Shown: positions 24,554 to 31,303, numbered from the stretch's first letter. The stretch is 64,000 nucleotides of DNA from WHSW01 sp963729075 (GCA_963729075.1 CAVSMU010000019.1:97209-161208); one strand, 5' to 3'. The notes: generated by a model from the sequence alone, not told the origin. Translations and numbers: made by a program.

Positions 24554-24958
24554 TCAGATCCGCTCGAGCACCACGACCGGGATCTCGCGCTCGGTGTTGC
24601 GCTGGTACTCGTCGTAGTGCTTCCAGTGCGACAGCATCTCGTCCCACATCGCCGGCTTCTCGTCCGGCGTCGCGGTCCGCGCCCGCGCGCGGAACCGGTC
24701 GCCCCAGATCTGCACGCCGACCTCCGGATCGGCCTCGAGGTTTCGAAACCACGCGGGCGGCTCGTCCGATCCGCCCTGCGACGCGACCACGAGGACGTCG
24801 TCGCCGGAGCGACCGTAGATCAGCGGCGTCGTTCGCTCCTCGCCCGACTTGCGCCCGATCGTGGTGAGCAGCAGCACCGGCGAGCCCTCCAGCCAGTCGT
24901 GCCCCTCCTCGCCGTCGGTGGCGCGGTAGCGCTCGACGTGTTCCTTGCCGTAGAGCAT
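24554..24958 (-). CDS. Ddn-like F420(H2)-dependent nitroreductase/quinone reductase family protein
   Basis: 134 aa. The split-barrel starts LEGSPVLLLTTIGRKSGEER, then TTPLIYGRSGDDVLVVASQG and PPAWFRNLEADPEVGVQIWG, the signature of deazaflavin-dependent oxidoreductases (GRKSG...R..PL.Y..dGd..vvvas.gG....P.W..Nl..np.v). It reduces quinones or nitro compounds with F420H2. The last residues (EYQRNTEREIPVVVLERI) complete the barrel. ATG 24958 is preferred, since the longer frame upstream is not family-like. It is the last intact core-type gene before the island. Confidence 0.92.
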   Translation of the reverse strand: MLYGKEHVERYRATDGEEGHDWLEGSPVLLLTTIGRKSGEERTTPLIYGRSGDDVLVVASQGGSDEPPAWFRNLEADPEVGVQIWGDRFRARARTATPDEKPAMWDEMLSHWKHYDEYQRNTEREIPVVVLERI

Positions 24959-25004
24959 CGATCTCGGATGTTCGCATCCCGCCGGCCGGCCGCGATTCCG
25001 CGCA

Positions 25005-25206
25005 CCCGGATGGCGACTTGTTCTCGGTATGCGAGAAGAAGTCGACAGGGTCAGTCCGTCCCCTCGTACTCGGGGTCGAACCAGACCCGCTTTCGCCACG
25101 GCGGGGTGATAGCGAACCGCCGGCGCTCGCCGGCGGCGACCGGCTCGAGCGCGATCAGGCGCAGCTGCGAGGCCGGCGTGGTGCGGTCGGACTCGCGCGG
25201 GGCGAG
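25005..25206 (-). repeat. Left 202-bp direct repeat: orphan copy of a gene 3' end
   Basis: Base for base it matches 30009-30210 with three differences over 202 nt, in the same orientation. It contains the last ~50 codons and stop (at 25051) of the pilin-like/Vps62-like gene found intact at 30055-30963, plus ~46 nt beyond the stop. The codons stay open; one change is silent and one gives Thr for Ile. No 5' part of the gene is present here. Confidence 0.88.
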
Positions 25207-25322
25207 GGTTCGAAGAAGCCGGTTTCGCGGCTCGGGTGCCAATCGTCCTCGTCGACGAGTTCGTCCTCGCGGCGATCGGGGTCCCAGAGATGCTCCCCTG
25301 GGAGCAGGCCGCGGGATACTGA
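25204..25322 (+). pseudogene. C-terminal fragment of an unidentified protein
   Basis: The frame reads RGFEEAGFAARVPIVLVDEF, then VLAAIGVPEMLPWEQAAGY and a stop. The composition looks like true protein, with a strand and an amphipathic helix, and GFEEAGFAARV recalls the tail of methyltransferases, but that is weak. It begins where the 202-bp repeat ends, so it is probably a gene cut by the rearrangement. Its last codons form the GATACT box used by the next gene. Confidence 0.35.
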
Positions 25323-25329
25323 GCGGGCG
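25315..25329 (+). promoter_or_regulatory. -10 box of the first NTF2-like array
   Basis: GATACT (25315-25320), then 9 nt, then ATG 25330. The same GATACTGAG sequence precedes the second array at 29135. Confidence 0.4.
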
Positions 25330-25728
25330 ATGTCGCAGAAGAACGTGGGGATGGTTCGTTCGGTCTACGAGGCCATATCGCGAGAAGACTGGGATGCAGC
25401 GTTCGAAGCAGCCGAGCCGGACTTCGAGCTCGTCCCGCCCAACCACTCCCCGAGCAGCGCACCCGTAAGGGGCGTCAGGGAGGTCAGAGCCTGGTTTACG
25501 GATCAGCGAAAGATGGTCGGCGACTTGTCGGTTGAAGTCGAGGATCTGATCGAGGCCGAGGAGTTGATCGTCGCGCTCATTCGACTCCGGATCCGCCCCC
25601 ACGGGACGGAAGCCGACTTCGAGCTGCGGATCGCTCACCTGTGGGCGGTGGGCGATGGAAAGCTGGTCCGCTGTGAGGTCTTTCCCGAGCGGGAGAAGGC
25701 CCTCGAAGCCGCCGGGCTGTCGGAGTAG
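25330..25728 (+). CDS. NTF2/SnoaL-like protein, array A gene 1
   Basis: 132 aa. The family start is MSQKNVGMVRSVYEAISRED, then WDAAFEAAEPDFELVPPNHS, VRGVREVRAWFTDQRKMVGD and DFELRIAHLWAVGDGKLVRC, ending EKALEAAGLSE. The cone-shaped NTF2 fold binds small hydrophobic molecules or acts as an isomerase or hydrolase. The function of this actinobacterial subgroup is unknown. Base composition is clearly less GC-rich than in the core genes. The next gene starts exactly 3 nt after the stop (TAG-gcg-ATG). Confidence 0.88.
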   Translation: MSQKNVGMVRSVYEAISREDWDAAFEAAEPDFELVPPNHSPSSAPVRGVREVRAWFTDQRKMVGDLSVEVEDLIEAEELIVALIRLRIRPHGTEADFELRIAHLWAVGDGKLVRCEVFPEREKALEAAGLSE

Positions 25729-25731
25729 GCG

Positions 25732-26118
25732 ATGTCGGAAGAGAACGTGGAGATCGTGCGCCGGTGCTACGCGGCCCTGGACCGCCGTGATTGGGAGGGC
25801 CTGTGGCGCGAGGCGCACCCGGACTTCGAACTCCGAACCCAGCTTCAGGGGTCCCGACTCGGTCCGGACGAGGCGCAAACGTTCATCGAGGATCAGTTCG
25901 CGGCGTTTGAGTCCTGGGTAGTAGAGCCGGAGAGATTCTTCGAGAGCGACGATCAGGTGGTGGTCTTCGTCGTCATACGTTCTCGACCCAGGGGCTCCAG
26001 CCGCGAGATCACGATCAAGATCGCACACGTCTGGACTCTTCGGGATGGGACGGTCCTGATAATCGAGACCTTCCCCCAACGAGAGAAGGCTCTCGAAGCC
26101 GCCGGCCTGACGGAGTAG
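25732..26118 (+). CDS. NTF2/SnoaL-like protein, array A gene 2
   Basis: 128 aa. It starts MSEENVEIVRRCYAALDRRD, the most typical form of the family N-terminus, then WEGLWREAHPDFELRTQLQG, ITIKIAHVWTLRDGTVLIIE and a tail EKALEAAGLTE. The core differs strongly from gene 1, while the last 30 nt are almost the same, with three substitutions. Spacing to the next start is again 3 nt (TAG-gcg-ATG). It is likely translated by re-initiation along one mRNA. Confidence 0.88.
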   Translation: MSEENVEIVRRCYAALDRRDWEGLWREAHPDFELRTQLQGSRLGPDEAQTFIEDQFAAFESWVVEPERFFESDDQVVVFVVIRSRPRGSSREITIKIAHVWTLRDGTVLIIETFPQREKALEAAGLTE

Positions 26119-26121
26119 GCG

Positions 26122-26661
26122 ATGTCGCAGTACGCCAGCCCCCCAACGAGAGATGCCGTTGACGCGTTGCTCGCCCGCTGTCCTCGCCTTCTCGACTGGG
26201 CGGCGGCGGCGATCATTCGCTCGCCGTCCGACTCGGCGCTCAGGCGACGACTTGTGGGCCTGTCCATCACGCGCGCCTTCGACGCAATGGCCCGCAGCGA
26301 TCTGGACCTCGTGCTGCAGCGATACGACCCCGACGCCGAGGTATGGATGACGGGTATGGCCGGGGTCGGGATCGGTGGCTGTTTTCGCGGCCATGAGAGC
26401 ATCCGCGCCCTTTACGCCGAGGTCGACGAAGCCTTCGAGGAGTGGAAGTGGACGATTCGCTCGGTCGTCGACGGCGGAGATCGCCTCGCCATCCGAGCCG
26501 ACTTTTTCGGCGTCGGTCGCGGTAGCGGGATCGAGACGACCGTGAAGGATGGGGGAACCGCCGGTCGATTCTCGGCTCGCGGGAAAGTGATCTGGCAGGA
26601 GTGGTTCGTGGAGCAGAGCGGGTGGCAAAAGGCCCTCGAAGCCGCCGGGCTGTCGGAGTAG
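26122..26661 (+). CDS. NTF2/SnoaL-like protein, array A gene 3, with extra N-terminal helices
   Basis: 179 aa, about 40-50 longer than its neighbours. After MSQ the usual ENVEIVRR segment is replaced by YASPPTRDAVDALLARCPRL and LDWAAAAIIRSPSDSALRRR. The NTF2 core follows (ITRAFDAMARSDLDLVLQRY, then DPDAEVWMTGMAGVGIGGCF), and the tail QKALEAAGLSE is intact. So both ends of the gene match the array pattern, but the middle is a different subtype. It is the last gene of the array and is followed by CAGCACTCGAA at 26671, also found after the second array. Confidence 0.85.
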   Translation: MSQYASPPTRDAVDALLARCPRLLDWAAAAIIRSPSDSALRRRLVGLSITRAFDAMARSDLDLVLQRYDPDAEVWMTGMAGVGIGGCFRGHESIRALYAEVDEAFEEWKWTIRSVVDGGDRLAIRADFFGVGRGSGIETTVKDGGTAGRFSARGKVIWQEWFVEQSGWQKALEAAGLSE

Positions 26662-27043
26662 CCCGGGCCTCAGCACTCGAACCTCGCGATCCTGATCGGC
26701 GGCTTGATGATGTCCTTCGTCAGCTCGTCGCCGCATGCCTTGAGCTCGGCGAGGCTGAGCTCGGCGAGGTCGGGCTCGCGCGTTACAGCGAACACCTGGG
26801 CGAACGCTTAGGGCCGTTGATCTCGAACCTGCGTCCGGCTCGCGGGACGATGAGCAGTGCTGGCCCGCCGTGACCGTTTCGTGCCCACTTCGGGCCGAAA
26901 ACCGCATGGGAATGCGGGTGCGGGTAGTAGAGCCAGTTGTGTGGGCGCCGTATTGGGTGGTGTCGGCAACCCCGGCGATTACCGGAAATTCCCTGCTAAT
27001 CGGCGATTTCGAGCGGGAGTCGTGTTGCGATTACGATCGCGCC
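26662..27043. other. Gene-poor stretch with remnants
   Basis: About 380 nt between NTF2-like gene 3 and a frameshifted small ORF. The minus strand at 26670-26795 reads FAVTREPDLAELSLAELKAC, then GDELTKDIIKPPIRIARFEC and a stop: 41 codons from GTG 26795, with a TAA upstream. This looks like the C-terminus of a lost protein rather than a small gene. The part 26810-27030 is AT-richer than average for the window and shows no convincing coding signal. Confidence 0.35.
27032..27043 (+). promoter_or_regulatory. Leaderless-type -10 box of a small broken gene
   Basis: TACGAT (27032-27037), 6 nt, ATG 27044. The spacing is the same as for intact genes in the window, so a gene was probably expressed from here. 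Confidence 0.35.
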
Positions 27044-27200
27044 ATGGCCTACCGACGTCAGGGGCGAGATCGAGGATCAACAGGGCCGCGATCTCGCCGG
27101 GCGCGACTATCAGACGCGGTTAGACGCCCGGATCGTCGCCGCGATCGACGCCCGCCGGGCGTTCGCCGGACGCGAAACTCGTTGGTACTTCCCGCGATGA
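27044..27200 (+). pseudogene. Small frameshifted gene, unknown family
   Basis: The ATG frame turns into Arg-rich nonsense, but one frame over the sequence reads DVRGEIEDQQGRDLAGRDYQ, then TRLDARIVAAIDARRAFAGR, then ETRWYFPR and a stop at 27198. The second part has normal helix-forming composition. A single-base change near 27050-27062 would join the -10-linked ATG to it (~51 aa). It may be a real mutation or an assembly error. Confidence 0.35.
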
Positions 27201-27395
27201 CTCGTCCTTGGAGCTCTCGAGGAAGTATGCGACGCGCTCCGCGTTGACGGCGACCGGCGTCCCCGTCTTCGCGTTCGTCAGGTGCAACAGCCCGCGGTGC
27301 CCATCCTGAGCCTCCCAGCGATTCCGTACGTCACCCAGAGATTCCCCAACGGTGAGTCTCCTCGTGTGGTCGCTGAAAACGATGATCGTCGACAT
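27120..27395 (-). CDS. Small hypothetical protein
   Basis: 91 aa from ATG 27395 (MSTIIVFSDHTRRLTVGESL), then VRNRWEAQDGHRGLLHLTNA, then KTGTPVAVNAERVAYFLESS. The first ~65 residues look like a compact beta-rich domain with a T-G-T-P-V-A-V-N-A-E-R-V-A-Y-F segment, reminiscent of small DUF proteins that bind a ligand or an anti-sigma factor. The rest (from SSKDES) is low-quality and overlaps the opposite-strand remnant. TAGACT lies 10 nt before the ATG. Function unknown. Confidence 0.5.
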   Translation of the reverse strand: MSTIIVFSDHTRRLTVGESLGDVRNRWEAQDGHRGLLHLTNAKTGTPVAVNAERVAYFLESSKDESSREVPTSFASGERPAGVDRGDDPGV

Positions 27396-27416
27396 ACCCC
27401 GCGCGAGTCTAGTCAC

Positions 27417-27904
27417 GACTCAGGTGATCGCGCCAATCGGCGCTAGCCGGTCGAGCTCGGCGTCGTAGCAGCCCGGCCGGGCCCCCTGCGCGTACGTCCA
27501 GTAGCGCGCCCGTCCGGTCGTTCCAGCGAAACGCCGGGATCGCGCTGGCCTCGAGCCGGTCGAGGATCTCGCGGCCACGGTCGTCGAGCGGGGTAACGTC
27601 ACGGTGGTCGACACGCGTGGTGCAGGCTAGGACCCGCAGCGGCCGAGAGGCGGATTTCACTGCCCCGCTGGACGCTTGCCTCCAACGACAAGGGCTACCG
27701 CTTGACCCTCCCCCTGCCCGAGGAAGCCTGGGCGCCTTCCATACGGGGGTCACGCCGCTCGCTTGACCGAGTCCCTTTCGTGAGAGAGGATCGCCCCCTG
27801 TCCACCCCTGGGAGGGCCGACACTAACCGGGACGGACGCCGGACGGTACATCCACTCGCCCGCCGCGTGGCTTCCGCCCAACCCGATCGAGAGGGAGGGT
27901 CACG
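27417..27904. other. Decayed region before the repeat protein
   Basis: On the minus strand 27420-27640 encodes two halves of one small protein in different frames: DRGREILDRLEASAIPAFRW, then, one frame over, RYWTYAQGARPGCYDAELDR, then LAPIGAIT and a stop. On the plus strand around 27660-27730 LPRWTLASNDKGYRLTLPLP is open but has no start or family. I see no intact gene here. The last ~60 nt contain the ribosome site of the next gene. Confidence 0.4.
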
Positions 27905-29080
27905 ATGACCGCCAAGTACTCGTCCAGTCTCTACCAGCCGACCGCCCGCGGGCGGACTCGGATGCTCGCGCTCGCGACCGCAGTCGCGCTCACGATCAGC
28001 GCCGCTCTCGGTGCCTCGACCAGCCGCGCCGATGTCGGCAGCGTCTACTTCGACACCGGCGACAACGTCGGCGCCGGCCAGACCCTCTTCAGCGGCTTCT
28101 TCACCGGCGTCAACAACGTCGGCCTGGGCCGCGAGGTGTTCCCCAACCTCACCAGCGGCCTAAACAACGTCGCCGTCGGGAACCGCGCGCTGTTCGAAAA
28201 CACCACCGGCTTCGAGAACAGCGCCAGCGGGAGCCGCGCGCTGCTCTTCAACACCACTGGCTTCCACAACGTTGCCACCGGCGCCGACGCGCTCCGCTCC
28301 AACACCACCGGCTTCAGCAATGTCGGCAGCGGGAACCTCGCGCTGTTCTCCAACACCACCGGCAACAGCAACGTCGCCAGCGGCGACGAGGCGCTCCGCC
28401 TCAACACCACCGGCAACAGCAACATCGCGACAGGCCGCCGCGCGCTGTTCTCCAACGAGACCGGCAACGACAACGTCGCCACCGGCCGCGACGCGCTGGA
28501 ACTCAACAGCACCGGCAGGAACAACGTCGCCACCGGCAGCAATGCGCTGGACTCCAACACCACCGGCGCCGACAACATCGCGACCGGGTTCCTGGCGCTC
28601 GGCTCCAACACGACCGGCAACGACAACGTCGCCACCGGCCGCGAAGCGCTGTTCTCGAACACGACCGCGAACGGCAACGTCGCCACCGGCAGAAGGGCCC
28701 TGTTCTCGAACACGACCGGGACCGCCAACGTCGCCACCGGCCGAAGCGCGCTGTTCGCCAACACGACCGGATCGCGCAACATCGCGCTCGGCGCGGGCGC
28801 CGGAGAGAACCTGACCACGGGCTCGAACAACGTCGCGATCGCCAATGCCGGCCGGGCCGGGGAGTCGGGGACGATCCGGATCGGCGGCAACGGCCAGAGC
28901 GCCACGTTCATCGCCGGGATCAGGGGCACGGCTCTCTCCGGGCAGCCGGTGGTCGTCAACTCCAGCGGCCAGCTCGGGGTCGCGCCCGCGGCCTCGGCGT
29001 CCTCCAAGTCGCTGGCGGCGACCGTCGAGCGGCTGCAGCGCCAGGTCCGCCGGCTTCGCGAGCAGGTGAAGGGAGGCTGA
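27905..29080 (+). CDS. Secreted protein with 13-14 tandem 17-residue repeats (YadA-head-like) and C-terminal coiled coil
   Basis: 391 aa. GGAGGG sits 7 nt before ATG 27905. A signal peptide (MLALATAVALTISAALGAST) is followed by repeats of the form x-N-V-A-T-G-x-x-A-L-x-x-N-T-T-G-x from ~residue 65 to ~305, each 51 bp. This matches the left-handed beta-roll heads of YadA-like adhesins and related NTTGN repeat proteins of bacteria. Next comes GTIRIGGNGQSATFIAGIRG and VVVNSSGQLGV, which in related proteins leads into an intramolecular chaperone (peptidase S74) domain. Here that domain is missing and the protein ends with the coiled coil SLAATVERLQRQVRRLREQV. It is probably a surface or extracellular trimer. 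Confidence 0.85.
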   Translation: MTAKYSSSLYQPTARGRTRMLALATAVALTISAALGASTSRADVGSVYFDTGDNVGAGQTLFSGFFTGVNNVGLGREVFPNLTSGLNNVAVGNRALFENTTGFENSASGSRALLFNTTGFHNVATGADALRSNTTGFSNVGSGNLALFSNTTGNSNVASGDEALRLNTTGNSNIATGRRALFSNETGNDNVATGRDALELNSTGRNNVATGSNALDSNTTGADNIATGFLALGSNTTGNDNVATGREALFSNTTANGNVATGRRALFSNTTGTANVATGRSALFANTTGSRNIALGAGAGENLTTGSNNVAIANAGRAGESGTIRIGGNGQSATFIAGIRGTALSGQPVVVNSSGQLGVAPAASASSKSLAATVERLQRQVRRLREQVKGG

Positions 29081-29134
29081 TCGAGGCGGCACCTCCGTGC
29101 TGGTCCCGCCAACGGACGGTCGGGGCCAGCACGA

Positions 29135-29147
29135 GATACTGAGGGCG
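29135..29147 (+). promoter_or_regulatory. -10 box of the second NTF2-like array
   Basis: GATACT (29135-29140), 7 nt, ATG 29148, in the context GATACTGAGggcgATG. The same hexamer and following GAG are found before array A. Confidence 0.45.
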
Positions 29148-29567
29148 ATGGCGCAGGAGGACATGCAGGCGGAGAAGGAGGTGACGCTGCGGGCCTATGA
29201 GGCCTGGAACGCCAGGGACTTCGATACCTGCATCGCGCTGATTGACCCAGAGGTCGAATGGAGCTTTTCCGGGAGTGCGCAGATGCCTGGAACCGACGTG
29301 GTCTATCGCGGCCACGAAGGAGTCCGCAGGTTCTGGAGCGAGTTTGTCGATCCCTGGGAAAGCCTCCGCATCGAGATCACCGACACGCGGGAGGCCGGCG
29401 ACACTCTCGTCGTCTTCGTCAAGTTCCATGGTGTAGGCATGGGCAGTGGGGTCGAACTGACTGCGCCGTTCGTCCATCTGATGGATTTCCGAAACCGCAA
29501 ACTGCTCCGGTTCAGGGCCTATGCCGACCGAGACAAGGCCCTCGAAGCCGCCGGGCTGGCGGAGTAG
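29148..29567 (+). CDS. NTF2/SnoaL-like protein, array B gene 1
   Basis: 139 aa from ATG 29148 (MAQEDMQAEKEVTLRAYEAW, then NARDFDTCIALIDPEVEWSF). The core includes YRGHEGVRRFWSEFVDPWES, and the tail is DKALEAAGLAE. The helix 1 region is longer than in array A. A stop-to-start gap of 3 nt (TAG-ccg-ATG) leads to the next gene. It belongs to the same family as 25330-26661, and its 3' end is almost the same at the DNA level despite little similarity elsewhere. Confidence 0.88.
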   Translation: MAQEDMQAEKEVTLRAYEAWNARDFDTCIALIDPEVEWSFSGSAQMPGTDVVYRGHEGVRRFWSEFVDPWESLRIEITDTREAGDTLVVFVKFHGVGMGSGVELTAPFVHLMDFRNRKLLRFRAYADRDKALEAAGLAE

Positions 29568-29570
29568 CCG

Positions 29571-29987
29571 ATGTCGCAGGAGAACGTCGAGATCGTGCGA
29601 CGCGAAGTCGCGGCGCGGAGCACTAGGGACTGGCACGCGCTGGAGGAGATCTGGCATCCCGACATTCAGTTGGAAGTGACCTCGGGCTTCGAGGCGGTTA
29701 CGGGAGCCGCTGCGTTCACTGGCGTCCGGGAGATCAGGCCGTTCTTCGAAAGCTTGTCTGACCTCTACGCGGAGTACCGGGTCGAAGTCGATGAACTCAT
29801 CGACGCCGGCGATCAGGTCGTCACGGTGGAACGAATCGGAGGACGCGGGTTTCGAGGCAGTAACGCGACGGCCTGGGTACAGGAGAGACTCTTCCGCGTA
29901 ATCGGCTTCAAGGACGGAAAGATCTGGCGTGTCAAGGAGTACAGGTCCAAGGCCGACGCCCTCGAAGCCGCCGGGCTGTCGGAGTAG
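29571..29987 (+). CDS. NTF2/SnoaL-like protein, array B gene 2
   Basis: 138 aa. It starts MSQENVEIVRREVAARSTRD, then WHALEEIWHPDIQLEVTSGF, TGVREIRPFFESLSDLYAEY and GKIWRVKEYRSKADALEAAG, ending LSE. It is close to the general family consensus. It ends 22 nt before the right-hand 202-bp repeat, with the CAGCACTCGAA junction sequence (29997-30007) in between. Confidence 0.88.
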   Translation: MSQENVEIVRREVAARSTRDWHALEEIWHPDIQLEVTSGFEAVTGAAAFTGVREIRPFFESLSDLYAEYRVEVDELIDAGDQVVTVERIGGRGFRGSNATAWVQERLFRVIGFKDGKIWRVKEYRSKADALEAAGLSE

Positions 29988-30008
29988 GCGCGCCATCAGC
30001 ACTCGAAG

Positions 30009-30210
30009 CCCGGATGGCGACTTGTTCTCGGTATGCGAGAAGAAGTCGACAGCGTCAGTCCGTCCCCTCGTACTCGGGGTCGAACCAGACCCGCTTTCGC
30101 CACGGCGGGGTGATCGCGAACCGCCGGCGCTCGCCGGCGGCGACCGGCTCGAGCGCGATCAGGCGCAGCTGCGAGGCCGGCGTGATGCGGTCGGACTCGC
30201 GCGGGGCGAG
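30009..30210 (-). repeat. Right 202-bp direct repeat: 3' end of the intact gene
   Basis: The partner of 25005-25206, exactly 5,004 bp away in the same orientation. Here it is continuous with the 5' part of the pilin-like/Vps62-like gene. Recombination between the two would remove the 4.8-kb island and leave the gene intact. Confidence 0.88.
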
Positions 30211-30963
30211 CACGTTGCCGGCGTGGCTGCCGCCCGAGACGTAGACGGACTCCAGCGAGGGGCCCCAGCCGCGGTCCCCGCCGAGCTCGTAGCTGTAGGT
30301 GTGGTGCGAGCTCGCCCGTGCCCACGCGTAGCCGTGGCGGTCGATCCGCAGCTGCAGCGACTCCCAATCGTCGGGGTGATAGGTCGGCCGCCCGAGCGCG
30401 CTCGAGAGCTCGCGGATCGCCGGCCCGATCACCCCTCCGCCCTCGGCGGTGGCGCTGCCCGGATAGTAGAACCAGTACTGCAGGTACAGGTTGCCGGCCC
30501 GCGCGCCGGAGCAGTCGGCCTCCTCGGGACCGGCGGCGGTCACCGAGCCGGCGCGGCAGTCGATCGCGTGGATGAAGGCGACCGCGCGCTCGCCCGAGCG
30601 TGAGCGCCAGATCTCACCCGTCTCGGCGCCTTCGGCGCAGCCGTCCTCGCGGCAGCGGCGGTAGTCGACCGGCAGGGCGCGCATCCCCTGCTCGTAGCGC
30701 ACCTCGGGCGCGTGCTCGGTGACCAGAGCCGCGAGCTCGTCGCCGTAGGCGGCCGCGAGCCCGGTGGCCCCGGCGGTGCACGAGTCGGTGATGCGGGCGG
30801 CGCACGCGAGCTTGGCCGCGATCGCGCGCGCGAGCGCCGCTCCCGGGATGCCGACGCCGACGACCGCCGCCATGACCGCGATGGCGGCGGCAACCAGGAG
30901 CACCAGCGCCACCCACTCCACCGTGCTCTGCCCGCGCTCGCTCGAGATCCGATCCGCCGTCAC
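30055..30963 (-). CDS. Pilin-like N-terminus fused to a Vps62-like domain, secreted protein
   Basis: 302 aa. The start MTADRISSERGQSTVEWVAL, then VLLVAAAIAVMAAVVGVG, fits class III/TadE-type prepilins: cleavage after Gly, Glu at +5, then a hydrophobic helix. Residues ~140-260 hold LYLQYWFYYPGSATAEGGGV, YHPDDWESLQLRIDRHGYAW and ESVYVSGGSHAGNVLAPRES, the HxxDWE and VYVxxGSHA pattern of Vps62-like proteins, for which a biochemical role is unclear. Six cysteines in the middle may form disulfides. GTG 30963 is 6 nt after TAACGT. The last 50 codons are duplicated at 25051. Confidence 0.82.
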   Translation of the reverse strand: MTADRISSERGQSTVEWVALVLLVAAAIAVMAAVVGVGIPGAALARAIAAKLACAARITDSCTAGATGLAAAYGDELAALVTEHAPEVRYEQGMRALPVDYRRCREDGCAEGAETGEIWRSRSGERAVAFIHAIDCRAGSVTAAGPEEADCSGARAGNLYLQYWFYYPGSATAEGGGVIGPAIRELSSALGRPTYHPDDWESLQLRIDRHGYAWARASSHHTYSYELGGDRGWGPSLESVYVSGGSHAGNVLAPRESDRITPASQLRLIALEPVAAGERRRFAITPPWRKRVWFDPEYEGTD

Positions 30964-30975
30964 GCGCCGACGTTA
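30964..30975 (-). promoter_or_regulatory. Leaderless-type -10 box of the pilin/Vps62-like gene
   Basis: TAACGT (30975-30970 on the minus strand), 6 nt, GTG 30963. Confidence 0.45.
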
Positions 30976-31075
30976 GGTCGATGCGGCGTACCAGTGGTGA
31001 GCCGATCGTTGCGCCTTCGTCGCCGCGATCAGCCGATACAGTCGCGCCATCAACGACCGGGGCCAGATCGAGGGA

Positions 31076-31303
31076 GTGCCGCGCAAGGAGGGGCGCGGGT
31101 GGAGGTTCTACGTCGTCATCGCAGCGCTCGTGCTGCTCCTGATCTTCGTCATCCAGAACTCGCAGTCCGTTCCGGTCGAGTTTCTCTTCACGACGATCGA
31201 TACGCCCCTCTTCTTCGCCCTGATCGTCGCCGGGGCACTCGGCGCCGTGATCGGCTGGGCGGCGCCGCGGGTGCGCCGAGGCGGGCACCGCGACGAGCGC
31301 TAG
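31076..31303 (+). CDS. LapA-domain small membrane protein
   Basis: 75 aa with two membrane helices: FYVVIAALVLLLIFVIQNSQ, then SVPVEFLFTTIDTPLFFALI, then VAGALGAVIGWAAPRVRRGG. The sequence FVIQNSQSVPVEFLF is the LapA (DUF1049) signature. In Gram-negatives LapA helps lipopolysaccharide assembly; the actinobacterial role is unknown. The start GTG follows a GAGG sequence. The stop lies inside a palindrome shared with a possible opposite-strand gene. Confidence 0.85.
   Translation: MPRKEGRGWRFYVVIAALVLLLIFVIQNSQSVPVEFLFTTIDTPLFFALIVAGALGAVIGWAAPRVRRGGHRDER

Noticed and set aside
24959..26907. Long minus-strand frame through the NTF2-like array
   Set aside because: It reads as repeated RQPGGFE-like translations of the conserved plus-strand gene ends. 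It is a shadow of the array.
28180..28840. Regular 51-bp repeats that might be taken for a CRISPR or tandem DNA array
   Set aside because: The period is exactly 17 codons, the frame stays open, and the unit encodes the N-V-A-T-G...N-T-T-G protein repeat. It is coding.
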